DNA of 64,000 nt. Origin: Gonocerus acuteangulatus (Eukaryota; Arthropoda; Insecta; Hemiptera; Coreidae). The stretch is taken from contig OX328123.1 of assembly GCA_946811695.1 (NCBI GenBank), positions 39,315,136 to 39,379,135 on the forward strand, read 5' to 3'. Shown piece by piece: positions 11,003 to 22,294 of this stretch (within the stretch, counting starts at the first letter, position 1; each line of letters begins with the position of its first letter). The notes under the pieces were generated by a model. It saw nothing but the letters and a program-made list of their open reading frames with translations. It searched no databases and was not told the DNA's origin. The position numbers and the translations under genes were made by a program.

Positions 11003-11458
11003 CCTAGCGAGTGTTTACATTCTAAACGGATTGTCCGAGCTAAATTTCAAATTTTTGTGTCGAGTGGTTCGGGATATTTTTACCTCGGATGGACCAGGGC
11101 GTAAACTCTATGAGGGACAAAATCACAGTTTATTTCTAGTAATAAATAGTAGTAAAGGTCTGCCATCATAGTCGAAATTAACCTCAATTAAAAATAATAC
11201 TATGAAATAGATAGTGTACGGTAACAGCTGTTCTTTATCGTCCTAGCAACGCTTGCTACCCATGCTTGCCTGCTCTAATCAACTAAAACTTTAATCCCCT
11301 TTAAAAATACTTAAAAATTCGAATATCAAAAAATCCTTTCTTAGCAAGTGCCTACGTTATATAGGGAGTGTCCTTGCAAAATTTCAAAATTTTCTGTCGA
11401 GCGGTTTGGGCTGGGCGTTGATAGGTCAGTGAGTCAGTCAGTGAGTGAGTGGTATTTG
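10171..11458 (+). mobile_element. Family C interspersed repeat, copy 1
   Basis: Begins ACTAGCTGACTACCCGTGCT and ends in GTCAGTGAGTCAGTCAGTGA..GTGGTATTTGA. The body shares long blocks with copies at 20.0-21.1 kb, 21.1-22.3 kb and 63.5 kb: AAGTTTTAAGCACTTATCTC, GACATCGCCCCATCGAACAT, CTACGATTTACCAACCGTTT. It has no coding capacity. The portion after the opening motif is shortened relative to 14.5 kb. Class uncertain; it behaves as a non-autonomous repeat with conserved 5' and 3' ends. Confidence 0.75.
10946..10997 (+). repeat. 52-base poly(A) tract inside family C
   Basis: An uninterrupted A run inside family C copy 1, where the paralogue at 20.65 kb has only a short A run followed by a CTTTCTTCTTTC stretch. 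It is therefore a private expansion of an internal A run, not the 3' tail of an inserted element. Confidence 0.85.
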
Positions 11459-12311
11459 ATTTATTTTTCTTTCCTATAGCTAATGTGCTAGAGTATCTCT
11501 TATATAAGTTCTTATGTATATAACATATTTCCATAAATTTCTGTTTTGTTTGAAGTAAGTTATACTTTTTTATTAATAGTATTGTTGCATATAAGTTGGA
11601 TATACTCGTGTTAATCTTGGATATAAGTCGGGGAACTTAAGCAATAAAATGTATTATTATTATTTACAATTACTGAGTAAAGAAAAAAATGATTTATGCT
11701 TTATACAGGCAATGTATCTATATGTCTGTTAGTTGTAGTCAATTAAGAAGGGAGCTATTTTTCTTGTCTCATCAATCTTCAAATTAAGACAGGGAGTGTA
11801 GTGCCGTGACAACCAATTGCAGTTTTTACCTAGAAACTTCTTCCATCCTAGCTTCATTGTCCTCGTTGATGGTTCTTTTCACTGCCACATGTTTGAGCAC
11901 TCACACAAAAACCATTTTCTCCTTTGACAGTAGCGCCACCTAGCTGGAACTAATGAGGTTGTTACAAGGTTGGGCCGCATTAAAGAGAAGTAGTTATTTG
12001 TTATTTTCCTGTCGTCGTTCGGTGTTTATTTCCTGTACGTTGGCTTTATTAGAAATCAGTGCTGGTTGTTTGGAGATTATCGTGATAATTATAAGTAAAA
12101 CTAATTATTACACCTCATAAAGCACTTTAATCTTTAGTCATCCAATGGCCTATGTAATTGGTATCATTCTTCGTTTAGTATATTTTCTCAAAAGAAATAG
12201 GGCGAACATTTCATTTTATTAATCCGTATTAAAAATTAGATTTGTGAGAAGAATATTATTTGATTAAATTAAATCGCATGTGGCAAAGAAATACATTTAT
12301 GTTGTATGGAT
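11459..12311. other. No gene seen
   Basis: AT-rich, non-coding. No recognised repeat ends. Confidence 0.35.
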
Positions 12312-12483
12312 GGATCTTCCTTTGGTCTTGTGGCTTTACGCCCAGGATTCTCATGGGAGATACTGGGTCGAGTCCCGCCCCTGCAGCAGTTTGTTTCATT
12401 CCAGGGCCGGTTAACAAAATCCCGGCAACACCATGGATGGTCAGTTGTATGCCTAGATGTCGATGCACAGCAGAAAAAAAGGA
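12312..12483 (+). mobile_element. tRNA-derived SINE, copy 2
   Basis: Same family as the copies at 1.3 kb and 35.2 kb: a tRNA-like head with B box GGGTCGAGTCCCGCC, CTGCAGCAG, a body with CCATGGATGGTCAG, and a tail CCTAGATGTCGATGCACAGC followed by an A run. Weak flanking similarity (ATACATTTATGT before, ATATCTTTATGT after) may be a decayed target-site duplication. Confidence 0.8.
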
Positions 12484-12539
12484 AGAATATATCTTTATGT
12501 CCACCATTCAAAGGAAAGAAAATTTTGTTTAAGAAATAA

Positions 12540-13874
12540 TTATAATAAAGTATAATGTGATGATATTTATTTTAATGTTGATAGTCACTTGTATACTTCA
12601 AAAGATAAATTTGTTTTTTTATCTTCAATATAAATATTTGATCGCTGTGCGGGGCTAATGGCCTAAAAGTAGAGCTGCTAAAAAATAAATAAAAACAAAC
12701 GATTTTTTTTAAGACTATCCGAAAAATGTAAAGAATTCCACGTTAAAAAGTATCGATTATCAAATAGAGCTCATTCTCTTGATGCTTAGGCTTTTGGTCA
12801 AGCCCTTATTCGACAATGACCAATTAGGCACTCTGAAGCATTTTTTTTTAATACAGTACATTGCAAGATTTTAATATCACGAAATACATAGATTTATTTA
12901 ACGACGAAAGTATAAAACGTCAGTTTTCCTCTATTTAGTCGTCAAGCTGGGATTCGAGCCTCATTTTTGTTCTCGAGTGCGGTGCCAATTAGATATTGGG
13001 CACACCCGAGAACAACCCCCCGATTTGGGTATTGGAGTTCATATCACAGGATGGAAATTCTTCCAAAAAAATCATAGTTCATACAGATGAATTATATTTT
13101 CGCATAAGGTTCAAAATTAGAACCCGTGTTTACCAAGTATCTATAGGAGTTAAAATTAAAACACTGTAATACTGGACGGCGACTTAATTTTTCCTCTGTA
13201 GGGTAGAAGCTTACAATCATTTTATGTAATAACATGATATTAAACTTTTATAATTAAATATATTAAAAAAAGAAAGGAAAGATGTTCATTTGCCTTAGGC
13301 ATCGCCGAACAAGGGCAATATTGAACGCCAAAAAATTCATCAGAATGAACTCGAATAAAGTGCTCCATAATTGTTGAATGCGGGGATTTCATACATTTTC
13401 CTTATAAACTTATAGCTACATTAGAGTGTTAATACAATCTCCGAATCATCAAAATATCACGATTAAATCATTCGGCAGAGTCATAAAGCTCATCAAAAAT
13501 AGCTTTTCAGTTCCCCTTCAAACCAAGAGATATTTCCATATGTGGTAAAAAAGCATTTTTCTGTGATTTCCAGCTAGAAAAAAAGAAAAGATAAACAAAT
13601 TCCAGGCAATGGTCGTCATCATCTTGTAGGAAATTGATATTTATGGCATAATTCAGTAAATATTCGGGAAAGCACTGATATTACCTTCCCTTTCAGATTT
13701 GTAGATAAGGCTAGTTTATTTCAGCTATTCCCAAACTATAAAGTTATTGGATTAATTAATTACTTTTTCTGGAAGAATGGTAAAAGACTGGTCACGAAGA
13801 GTTGATCAGAATTGTATGTATCCCAACCACAGCCTGAGTATTTTCAAGTTAATTTACTTGGCTTGATTATGTAT
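12540..13874. other. No gene seen
   Basis: AT-rich without recognisable coding or repeat structure. A short inverted pair, CTCGAGTGCGG / GGGCACACCCGAG, lies near 12974-13013 but is imperfect. Confidence 0.35.
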
Positions 13875-14120
13875 CATGGGCGTATATAAGAGGGAGGGGC
13901 TGATGATGTTGCAGCCCCCCCCCCGAAATTGGTAAAACTGAGTCAAAAAACATTAAAAATATATTAAATAAGATCATTTAGTTCGGAAAAATAAGTTTTT
14001 ATGGGTGTAATAGCGTTTTGGCTAATTAAAATGGCTAACTATTCCAAGTTCTAGATTGTTAGTATTCCATACTCCCAAATGCTCCCAGCCCCCCGAAATT
14101 ATTTTCTATATACGCCCATG
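13875..14120. mobile_element. hAT-type MITE (CATGGGCGTATATA family), copy 1
   Basis: Terminal inverted repeats CATGGGCGTATATA and TATATACGCCCATG enclose about 245 bp. Internal landmarks (CCCCCCCCGAAATT, AATAAGATCATTTAGTTC, GTGTAATAGCGTTTTGG, TAGTATTCCATAC) recur at 26.1 kb and 46.6 kb. Flanking 8-mers (TTATGTAT / TTATTCAA) match only partly. The perfect 8-bp duplication of the 26-kb copy places the family in the hAT-like group. Confidence 0.85.
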
Positions 14121-14547
14121 TTATTCAACATCATCATTATTTACCCTCTTACACAGCCAAATTATTCTGTTAACTAATCGCGAATTAAACTTAAAAAAAA
14201 AATACTTTAGTAGACTATATCCGGGCGCACCCTACCGGTCGAGACCTTGCCTGGCATGAAAGGAAAAAACGAGAGCCTCATGGTTGGAAAAAAAACATGA
14301 ATGCAGATGAGTTTCGTTGGCCCTGGTCGTCTAGCCATATCATTCAAATTTTCTATCTGACCTACAGCCAGGTAAATGTACTATTTGCCCTAAGTCCTGC
14401 TCGATCCCTGTGCCAACAAGTCAAGTTAATGTCGGAATTATAACTTTTTTAATAATTAGGATCAACTGTATAATCTAAAATTGTCTACTTCAAGAAGATT
14501 TGGCTATAGTATGATGAGAAGACATCGGACATAGGAATATAAAACAC

Positions 14548-14781
14548 TAGCTGACTACCCGTGCTTCACCATGGCGGATAATTAGTTTTTATATTGCGTT
14601 AAATAAGGTATGATCAAAATTAATTATTATTGCACGGACGTTAGAGTTACCCAGGAAACACCATGTGGAGGTAACCATGCTTGTTTCCTTTGTGGGGGAA
14701 AAAAAAAATAATAAAAAAAAAAAATACAACCACCTAAAAAGTTAGGTAAACAGAGACAAATACACGTTGAAAAGAATATAA
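14548..14781 (+). mobile_element. Family C copy 2, 5' part (split)
   Basis: Opens CTAGCTGACTACCCGTGCTT and runs to AGAGACAAATACACGTTGAAAAGAATA, where family A is inserted. The homologous uninterrupted sequence at 63770-63815 reads GTTAAAAAGAATAAAACTAA, and the missing half (AAAACTAACAAC...) reappears at 19998. The element is therefore split by a 5.2-kb nest. Confidence 0.8.
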
Positions 14782-15393
14782 GTCCGACTCGCAGGAACTG
14801 CATCATCTTAGCGCGGTTCCGTTCTTAATCCTAATGTCATTTGGAAAGGTTGAAATAGACAGTTATAATTTTGGTTAGACCTTTCATGAAATAATTTATG
14901 ACCTCGAATAGGTCCGCCCGAACCCTCACCTCTACGTGACAGAAAAAGGGTCAGGCAGCACCCTTCATCCACTCCTAGAGATACTAATCTTACTGTTCAA
15001 TGATTTAAAAATATCAAAATGTTTACATTTTCTTGTACTCTTCTACTGTAGTACTAATTCTACAAATAATTCCAATAAAAAAAAAGCAACCAATTAAAAA
15101 GTGAGCTTAACAACTACAAAAACCCGTTTAAAAGAACAAAACAAACACATTTGAAGTTATAAGCACTTATTTCTCCAATTCACATAGCCTAATTGAAAAT
15201 TGCTCCAGAATCTTTTTTGTAGAGCATTTAGTAACCTTTTGAATGGTTACCTTCTGTTCACCAAGATTCTCAACCGTTTTCGAGATATTAAGGAAAATAT
15301 ACCAGTAAGTAGTTCCCAAAACTTTTCATTTCTAAAAATAGAATATTTTTTTCTAATTCTTCCTTAACTCCGAACGCAACCAAAATTAAAAAA
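14782..15393 (+). mobile_element. Family A copy 1, 5' part
   Basis: Begins GTCCGACTCGCAGGAACTGC followed by ATCATCTTAGCGCGGTTCC, the conserved 5' end of family A. The next segment, with CCTAATGTCATTTGGAAAGG and CCGCCCGAACCCTCACCTC, matches the minus-strand copy at 59.7-59.9 kb. The body is non-coding. It is interrupted at 15393 by another family A 5' end. Confidence 0.78.
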
Positions 15394-15571
15394 GTCCGAC
15401 TCGCAGGAACTGCGTCATCTTAGCGCGGTTACGTACATCTCGAAGAAATGGAATAGATTAGCATCACAAATCACAGGAAACTGATAGTAGCCAACTTACA
15501 CAGAAGAGGATAATTCTTAATCTGTATAACTCAATACAATTATGTACTGAAAACGTACTTACTCTTCGACT
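15394..15571 (+). mobile_element. Family A copy 2, 5' part, with target duplication
   Basis: A second 5' end, GTCCGACTCGCAGGAACTGC, with downstream sequence (GTACATCTCGAAGAAATGGA) matching the full-length copy at 44.2 kb. It breaks at ACTCTTCGACT (15561-15571), the left target-site duplication of the inserted LINE plus family B unit. Confidence 0.82.
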
Positions 15572-16429
15572 CTTATATTCAAAAAATTACTCCTCAAACA
15601 AATCCAACCTATCCTTCACAGCCAAAATATCCTGCCCACTCAACAGTTTGTTTTCCGTTCCCAACACTCCACAGTACAGCAGGGTCTTTGCGTTGTAGAT
15701 CGCATATCTTCATCCCTAGAGCAAAAAGAATATTGCACTTCAGCGTTCGTGGACGTTGCTCAAGCTTTCGATAAGGTATGGCATGAGGGCCTCTTCTACA
15801 AGCTCAAAACCTTTCTTCCCAGCACTCTATACCTCATCCTACGATCCTACTTATCAAATAGGCATTTTCGGGTCCGACAAGGATCAGAGTACTCAGAATA
15901 TTATCCTGAGGAAGCGGGAGTTCCCCAGGGCAGTGTTCTGGGCCCTGTGCTCTAAACCCTGTACACAGCCGATGTTCCAACAAGTCCCGACAGCCTTCTA
16001 GCAACCTATGCAGATGATACAGCTATCCTCGCATCCCACCCAAATCCTAATACTGCGTCGCAGAATCTTCAGTCCCACTTGAATAAAATTCAAGAATGGT
16101 GTAAAAAATGGAGAATCAAGGTGAATGAGGAAAAATGCCATCACATCACCATCACCCTCCGGCGCAGTTCCTGTCCACCAGTACACTTCAACAACGTCCC
16201 ATTACCCTCTTCTGATACAGTTCGCTACCTCGGACTACACTTGGACTCCCGACTTACCTGGAAACATCACTTAAAACTTAAATGACAAGAACTTAACAGA
16301 CGATTTGGACAACTCTATAGACTGTTGAACCGCAAATCACATTTAAGTACTGATAACAAACTGATCATTTACAAATCACTAGTGCAACCCATTTGGACAT
16401 ACGGTTCAGAACTATGGGGAACTGCGAAT
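15572..16429 (+). pseudogene. Jockey-like LINE reverse transcriptase fragment
   Basis: A broken frame encodes reverse transcriptase motifs in order: DVAQAFDKVWHEGLFYKL (15750 on), the EAGVPQGSVLGPVL motif, then after a frameshift TYADDTAILAS (the catalytic FADD-type motif), WRIKVNEEKC and VRYLGLHLDSRLTWKHH, and past a stop codon QELNRRFGQLYRLLNRKSHL and PIWTYGSELWGTA. This order is that of Jockey-clade non-LTR retrotransposons, and the closest relative in the window is at 40.7 kb. It stops abruptly after ELWGTAN at an A run that joins family B. Both ends are truncated, and it is part of a unit bounded by 11-bp target duplications. Confidence 0.88.
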
Positions 16430-16443
16430 AAAAAAAAAAGAAA

Positions 16444-17518
16444 GTCCGTCACGCAGGAGCTGCATAACTAAGCACTTTCCTCAGAATTTGGGTAGTGTAG
16501 ACTGCTTTCCAGAACAATTTGCATAAAACATCCTACATAAATAAAATAAAAACATGAATAGTTCTCTTTTAAATTTGTAATGAGTAATTGATCAATTATT
16601 AATTTGCTACCAGAGTTATGTTTACACATGGTACCTACTACACTACGTAATAAGTACAAAAAATCTCATATTATCGTATTTTGATCTAACGCAGGAACAG
16701 GATACAGCCACTCTAGTGGTAGAAAGCGCTCCTTGCGGCGGCTTTGTGAACCTACGTTAGGCGGGCTTTTCTATTGAAATATATTACAAATTAAACCCCC
16801 GCTTTACGATTGACCAATTCAGCTCATTTTTACAACACTTCTTTCTCATGAGTTACCCACGACGTATACCGCGTTTCGTTACAATACAGCAGAAATTACG
16901 ACCGGTATGAGTATATTAGGAATTTGGGTCCGGAGTAAACCCCCCCTTCTAATGAACCGATTTAGTTTATTTTTACAACACATATTTAACTGTAGATTAC
17001 CACTACGAATACCGAGTTTCGTCGAAATATACCACAAATCACGGCTGGTAGTGGCGAATTGGTATTGTGGGTCCGGAGTAAACCCCCCCCCCCTCCTAAT
17101 GAACCGATTTAGTTTATTTTTACAACACATATTTACCTGTGGATTACCACTACGAATACCGAGTTTCGTCGAAATATACCAAAAATCACGGCTGGTAGTG
17201 GCGAATTGGTATTGTGGGTCCGTAGTAAACCCCCCCCCCCCCTTCTAATGAACCGATTTAGTTCATTTTTATATCTCACTTTTCTCTCTATATTACCACT
17301 ACGAATACCAAGTTTCGTTGAAATATAACAAATATTACGGTTGACATAGTCAAATTAGTGTTTTGGGTTCGGGGTAAACCCGCCCTTCCGGTGGACCGAC
17401 TTTGGTGGTTAACGAACTCGTTCAATCGTTTGCTAATTGAATGCTATATACCAAGTTTCGTGACAAAAAAACAAAAACTCTGGCCGCTATCTTGTTAACA
17501 GACACATATATATATACA

Positions 17519-17570
<52 letters not shown>

Positions 17571-17704
17571 TATATATAAATTTTAACGGGGGTCATTTTC
17601 GGTGTCTACTAGGTAGGATCGATAAAGATTTGAAGACATTTTTCAAAAATTCCGTCATGAGTCCAACCTCAATAGCTACTTTCCTTCGGAGGAAAGTGCT
17701 AAAA
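16444..17704 (+). mobile_element. Family B, copy 1 (3' part of a chimeric insertion)
   Basis: Starts GTCCGTCACGCAGGAGCTGC, continues ATAACTAAGCACTTTCC, and ends GGAGGAAAGTGCTAAAA, followed by ACTCTTCGACT (17705-17715), identical to 15561-15571. The interior holds about four tandem units of 143-149 bp with C-rich runs (anchors at 16927, 17070, 17217, 17366), a TA microsatellite near 17513-17577, and a closing hairpin ACTTTCC-TTCGGA-GGAAAGT. Copies on the minus strand lie at 37.8 kb and 61.8 kb. No coding capacity. Confidence 0.85.
16785..17440 (+). repeat. Tandem 145-bp units within family B
   Basis: Each unit runs from GGTCCGGAGTAAAC through a C-rich run, TAATGAACCGATTTAGTT, ACAACACAT, ACCACTACGAATACC, GAGTTTCGTCGAAATATA and CGGCTGGTAGTGGCGAATTG. 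Unit lengths are about 143, 147 and 149 bp, with more diverged units at the edges. The reversed array is present at 38.2-38.8 kb, so the tandem structure belongs to the family. ORFs of about 80-110 codons across it are by-products. Confidence 0.85.
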
Positions 17705-17715
17705 ACTCTTCGACT

Positions 17716-18530
17716 ACTGCTGAGAAGGCTCTATTCTAAACAACCAAAAAATCGTCATTTTAAATAAATTCATTTTACTGTTATAATCAACTGTAAATAT
17801 GTGCTTCAGTAACGATAACTTCAGTTGGAGGCTATGAGGAAGGTTATATAGATAGGAGAGTTCAAAACAAACCTATGTATACGCCATCATGATATTGGCC
17901 ACAGACATCTTGATTACCACAGCCACTCCAAACTTATTACCAATACCTTTTATAGTTTCTTAGCTTCTTTTACTACAATACTAATTTTACTGATAAATTC
18001 AATTTAAAACAAAAAACAACCATATTAATAAGTGAGATAAACAAAGAGAAAACCCCTTTCAAAACAACAAAACAAACACTTTTTCAGTTTTAAGAGCTTA
18101 TATCTCTAATTGACGTTGCCCCATCGAATATTGCTTCAGAACCTTTTTTGTAGAAAATTTAGTAAGCATTCGAATGGTCACAATCCACTTACCACGATTT
18201 CCCATCCGTTATCGAGATATTTACGAAAAATGTATAAAGATCCGAAAACTCTTCATGTCTATTAATAAAATATTTTTTTTCGCATACTTCCTTAACTCCA
18301 AATAAAACCAAAATTTAAACATATTAGTTGGGATTAATTTCCAAGATGTAAAAAATATTTCAATTGAATCCCGCGATTCTAAGTATCCACAAAAAAATAA
18401 TGACTTACAATAACGTTAATTCAACTTTTTTCAGGAAACGGTTAGAGATATCGCCTTGAAAATGGTTTCATTCGTTTTCCTATGTTAAGGAACATGTAAA
18501 ACAAGTACCTGCAAGCATATGAACTCAAAA
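17716..18530 (+). mobile_element. Family A copy 2, continuation
   Basis: Resumes with ACTGCTGAGAAGGCTCTATT, matching the uninterrupted copy at about 44438 (ACTGCTCAGAAGGCCCTATT), and follows that copy through AACAAACCTATGTAT, AAGAGCTTATATCTC and TCGTTTTCCTATGTTAAGG. It is truncated at 18530, where another family A 5' end starts. Non-coding. Confidence 0.82.
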
Positions 18531-19230
18531 GACCGACTCGCAGGAACTGCATCATCTTAGCGCGGTTCCTGTTCATATCCCTATTGTCATTTGAAAAGCT
18601 TAGAATAGAAACAGATAATATTTTCCTCGGCCTTTGTTCAAAGGGCTTTATGACTTTACCTGGTCGGGTCCGCCAGACCCTAGAATCCTCTTCTACCGAT
18701 ACTTCATTTCATACGTTTCAATGAATTGGAAAATACCAAAATTTTTCACATATTCCTGTGTTCTTTTACTGTAGTAATAATTCTACAAATAAAATCAATT
18801 AAAAAATAAAATAAAAAAAACCAACAGCATGAAGGTAATTGAAAATATTCAAAAGACGTCATCGAATCTCTTTCTCTTGGCAAGCTATATTACTAACAAT
18901 GAATTGTTTTTCTTATATTGCCTAATCTGTTTTATTGTCAAATACATTATCCAACTATAAGCAATTAAAAAATAACAAGGAATAGAAACAGACAAAAAGA
19001 ACCGTTCGAATAAACGAAATCAATTACTTAAAAGTTTAAGCACTTATTTCTCCGATTGACATCACCTAATCAAAAATTGTATCAGAATCTGTTTTGTAGA
19101 GAATTTATAAAGCTTTCAAATAATTTCTATCCACTTATAACGATTTCCCAACCGTGTTCGAGATATTAATGAAATTATACAAAGTTCTCAAAACGTTTCA
19201 TGTCTGTTCATAAAATATTTATATATATAT

Positions 19231-19286
<56 letters not shown>

Positions 19287-19490
19287 GTATATGTATATAT
19301 GTGTATATATATATATATAGATATATATATTTACAAATTTGAACCATCTACCATATATATCGGTGGTTTATTTTCGTGATCTATGGGGTCTGAAACGAGA
19401 ATGTTTCTAGTCGGCACTTCCGGATTGCGTCATGAGGTTAACCTCATAAGCGGGTTCTCCCTATGGAGATAGGGAGTAACCGCGCTTACA
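18531..19490 (+). mobile_element. Family A copy 3
   Basis: Starts GACCGACTCGCAGGAACTGC and ends with ...CTAGTCGGCACTTCCGGATT..AAGCGGGTTCTCCC..GGGAGTAACCGCGCTTA. A TA microsatellite of about 110 bp (19219-19330) sits just before CAAATTTGAACCA, its usual place in this family. The end hairpin is imperfect in this copy. Confidence 0.78.
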
Positions 19491-19812
19491 TCTTTGTTTA
19501 CATGTAGTTCCAACACACAGAAAATATTTTAAATGAATCCCATGATTCTAAGTATCCAACCAAAAACTTGATTCAACAAATATTTTTCCACTTTTCTCGA
19601 AAACGGTTAAAGCTATCGCCTGAAAAATGGTTTCATTCGCATATGAAGTAAGCATAACGATTTTTTTTTTGCGGGAATTTCGCTCCAAAAGCCATGTTCC
19701 GATGAATGGATTCTGCTGGTTAACGAACTTGACCTTTCAAATTAGACAAAAGGTTTTTGTACCAATTTTTATCAAAATCGGACCATTATTGAGGCCAGGA
19801 AAGAGCGAACAG

Positions 19813-19859
<47 letters not shown>

Positions 19860-20001
19860 TACAGATTTGAACCACCGTTATTTTCTTTCTGTAGGGGTTC
19901 TAAAACGCAAAATTTTCTAGTCGGCACTTCCGGATTGTTTCATGAGGCCAACCTTATAAGCGGGGTTCCTCCCTATGAAGAGAGAAGGAACCGCGCTAAA
20001 A
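19491..20001 (+). mobile_element. Family A 3' part closing the nest
   Basis: Body sequence (AATCCCATGATTCTAAGTATCC, split here by a few differences from other copies; CTCGAAAACGGTTAAAGCTA; GACCTTTCAAATTAGAC) leads to a TA tract, TTGAACCACCGTTATTTTC, and the terminal hairpin ending GGAACCGCGCTAAAA. It is followed directly by CTAACAAC, the second half of the family C target, so it is most likely the 3' end of family A copy 1 that began at 14782. Confidence 0.72.
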
Positions 20002-21132
20002 CTAACAACTTTGAAGTTTTAAGCACTTATCTTTTCGATTGACACATTACAACAGAATCTATTTTGTAGAGAAGTTAGTAACCTTTGGAATAGCCGCCTT
20101 CCACTTACTACGATTTCCCAACCGTTTTCGAAATATTTTAGAAAATATTCTGAGATCCGAAAACTTTGTATCACCATTAATAAAATTTGATTTTCCATAT
20201 ACTTCTTACCTCCAAACGATACCAAAGTTCAAATATCTTAGATTAGATGAATGTCAAATACCTGGTACCAAGTTTGAAGTGAACCAATCATCGTTTCTGA
20301 ATACCCAAACAGAAAATTAGTTTGGAAAAGTATATCTATCATTTTTTCGCGTAAACGGTTACAGAAATCGCTTTAAAATGATTTCATTTGTTTTCCTACG
20401 TTAAGGAACCTATATACCGAGTACCTGCAAGCATATGGACTCGAAAATGTAAGCGTTCCGATTTCTTCGCCCAAAGTTTGCTCCAAAAACCATGTTCCAG
20501 TGCAAGGATTCAGCTAGTTAATGACCTTGAACTTTCAAAGGAAAAGAAAGACTTTTGTACCAAATGTCATCAAAATCGGACCATTTTTGAGCCGACGATG
20601 AACTTCTTAATAATTCAATCCCCCTAAAAGTACTTAAAAATTTGAATATAAAAAAAACCTTTCTTCTTTCTTTTTTTTTTTAAGCGAGTGTTTAAATTCT
20701 AAACGTATTGTCCTTGCAAAATTTCGAATTTTTGTGTCAAGTGGTTCGGGATACTATTACCTCGGATGGACCAGGGCGTTAACTCTATGAGGGACAAAAT
20801 CACAGTTTATTCTAGTAATTCAAGGACTGCCATCATAGTTGAAATTAACCTAAATTAAAAATAATACTATGAAATAATGTACGGTAACAGCTGTTCTGTT
20901 ATCGTCCTAGCAACGCATGCTGCCTAGGCGTGCATACTCTAACTAACTAAAACTTTAATCCCCTCTAAAAATACTTAAAAATTCGAATATCAAAGATTCC
21001 TTTCTTAGCGAGTGCCTACGTTCTATAGGGAGTGTCTATGCAAAATTTAAAATTTTTCTGTCTAGTGGTTTGGGCTGGGCGATGATAGGTCAGTGAGTCA
21101 GTTTGAGTGGTATTTGACAAATATATAGTAGA
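20002..21132 (+). mobile_element. Family C copy 2, 3' part
   Basis: Picks up the element broken at 14781 and runs to GTGGTATTTGACAAATATAT AGTAGA. Blocks shared with copy 1 include TAGATGAATGTCAAATACCTGG, ATGAGGGACAAAATCACAG and CGGTAACAGCTGTTC. The final AGTAGA abuts the 5' CTAGCTGA of the next copy with no spacer. Confidence 0.8.
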
Positions 21133-22294
21133 CTAGCTGAATACCCGTGCTTCGTCACGGCAGATAAGTAGTTATTTTCTTGCGTTAAATAATGTTTCAT
21201 TAAAATTACGTTACTATACAATTTTATGCAGTTTATTATAGTACGGTTTCCGTCATACTATATGTTATTCAATGGGCGTTAAAATTTAAAAGTTTATTGA
21301 GAGGAGATCGTTGACCGTAGATGATGCAAGGTAGGGATTGTCGGGGTTCGGCCACTGTTTAAAAGTTTATGTTTCCAAAAAGTTATTTGGAAACACCCAT
21401 TATATTTGCGAGCATTACCAATGTTATAGGCGAGGAGGCTGTGCAAGGGTTCCGGATATTATTACCTCACCTAGAAAACTCTAAGGATAGGCTTACCATA
21501 CATCACGGTTTGACCGGGACTGTCCCGGTATTTTGCAATTGTTTCGGTGTCCCGCCCGGTTTTATCAATGTCCCGGAAAAGGCTGTAAGATGTAAAAAGT
21601 AATGAATTCATGTTTATAAGAATCTTTTATAAATCGGTTACTTTTCTACAATCAACAGTTTTACTACTGCTCACAGTGTCAAAGATATGAGAAGTAATCT
21701 AACTGTAAAACGCTGGAACTACGTGCACAGCGCTGCTAGCTGCCAGACACTACTATTTGGATGAGAGATTTTTTTAAGAAAATCAAGTAGCAAAAAAAGT
21801 TCCGTTCTTATTTTTATGGTTTGGGTAGACTAACAGTCCAGGATCCCCTCTTCCCGTTACTTGCTAGGCTTAATGTGTCTCGGTTTAACTCTCCAAAAAT
21901 ATGGCAAGCCTATCTGACGGGAACAGGGAGAAAAGAAACACAATTAAAACTCTATGAGTGACAGTTTATTTCTAGTAATTCAAGGACTGCCATCATAGTG
22001 GAAATTAACCTCAATTAAAAATAATACTATGAAATAGATAATGTACGGTAACAGCTGTTCTGTTATCGTCCTAGCAACGCTTGCTGACTAGGCTTGCGTG
22101 CTCTAACCAACTCAAACTTTAAACCCCTCAAAAAATACTTAAAAATTCGAATATCAAAAAATCCTTTCTTAGTGAGTGCCTACGTTATATAGGGAGTGTC
22201 CATGCAAAATTTCAAAATTTTCTGTCGAGCGGCTTGGACTGGGCGAAGATAGGTCAGTGAGTGAGTGAGTGGTATTTGACAAATATATAGTAGA
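21133..22294 (+). mobile_element. Family C copy 3, interrupted at 21484-21946
   Basis: Opens CTAGCTGAATACCCGTGCTT and ends GTGGTATTTGACAAATATATAGTAGA. It lies head to tail with copy 2. Its middle is replaced by an insertion flanked by AAACTCTA. Confidence 0.78.
21484..21946. mobile_element. Insertion in family C flanked by 8-bp duplication
   Basis: AAACTCTA occurs at 21476-21483 and 21947-21954, while the uninterrupted paralogue (about 20780) has a single AACTCTATGAGGGAC. Near its ends are GGCTTACCATA (from 21490) and TATGGCAAGCC (to 21910), resembling inverted repeats of hAT-like elements, and inside are repeated GGGACTGTCCCGG-type motifs. The inverted repeats are not at the extreme ends, so the boundary is approximate. 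Confidence 0.55.

Noticed and set aside
15998..16186. ORFs antisense to the LINE fragments (also 41123, 50592, 51221, 58545)
   Set aside because: Shadows of the reverse transcriptase coding strand.
16879..17248. Repeated ORF with LLMNRFSLFLQHIF (also at 38110-38701)
   Set aside because: It is a translation of the 145-bp tandem units of family B. Frame lengths depend on C-run length, and both strands are open.
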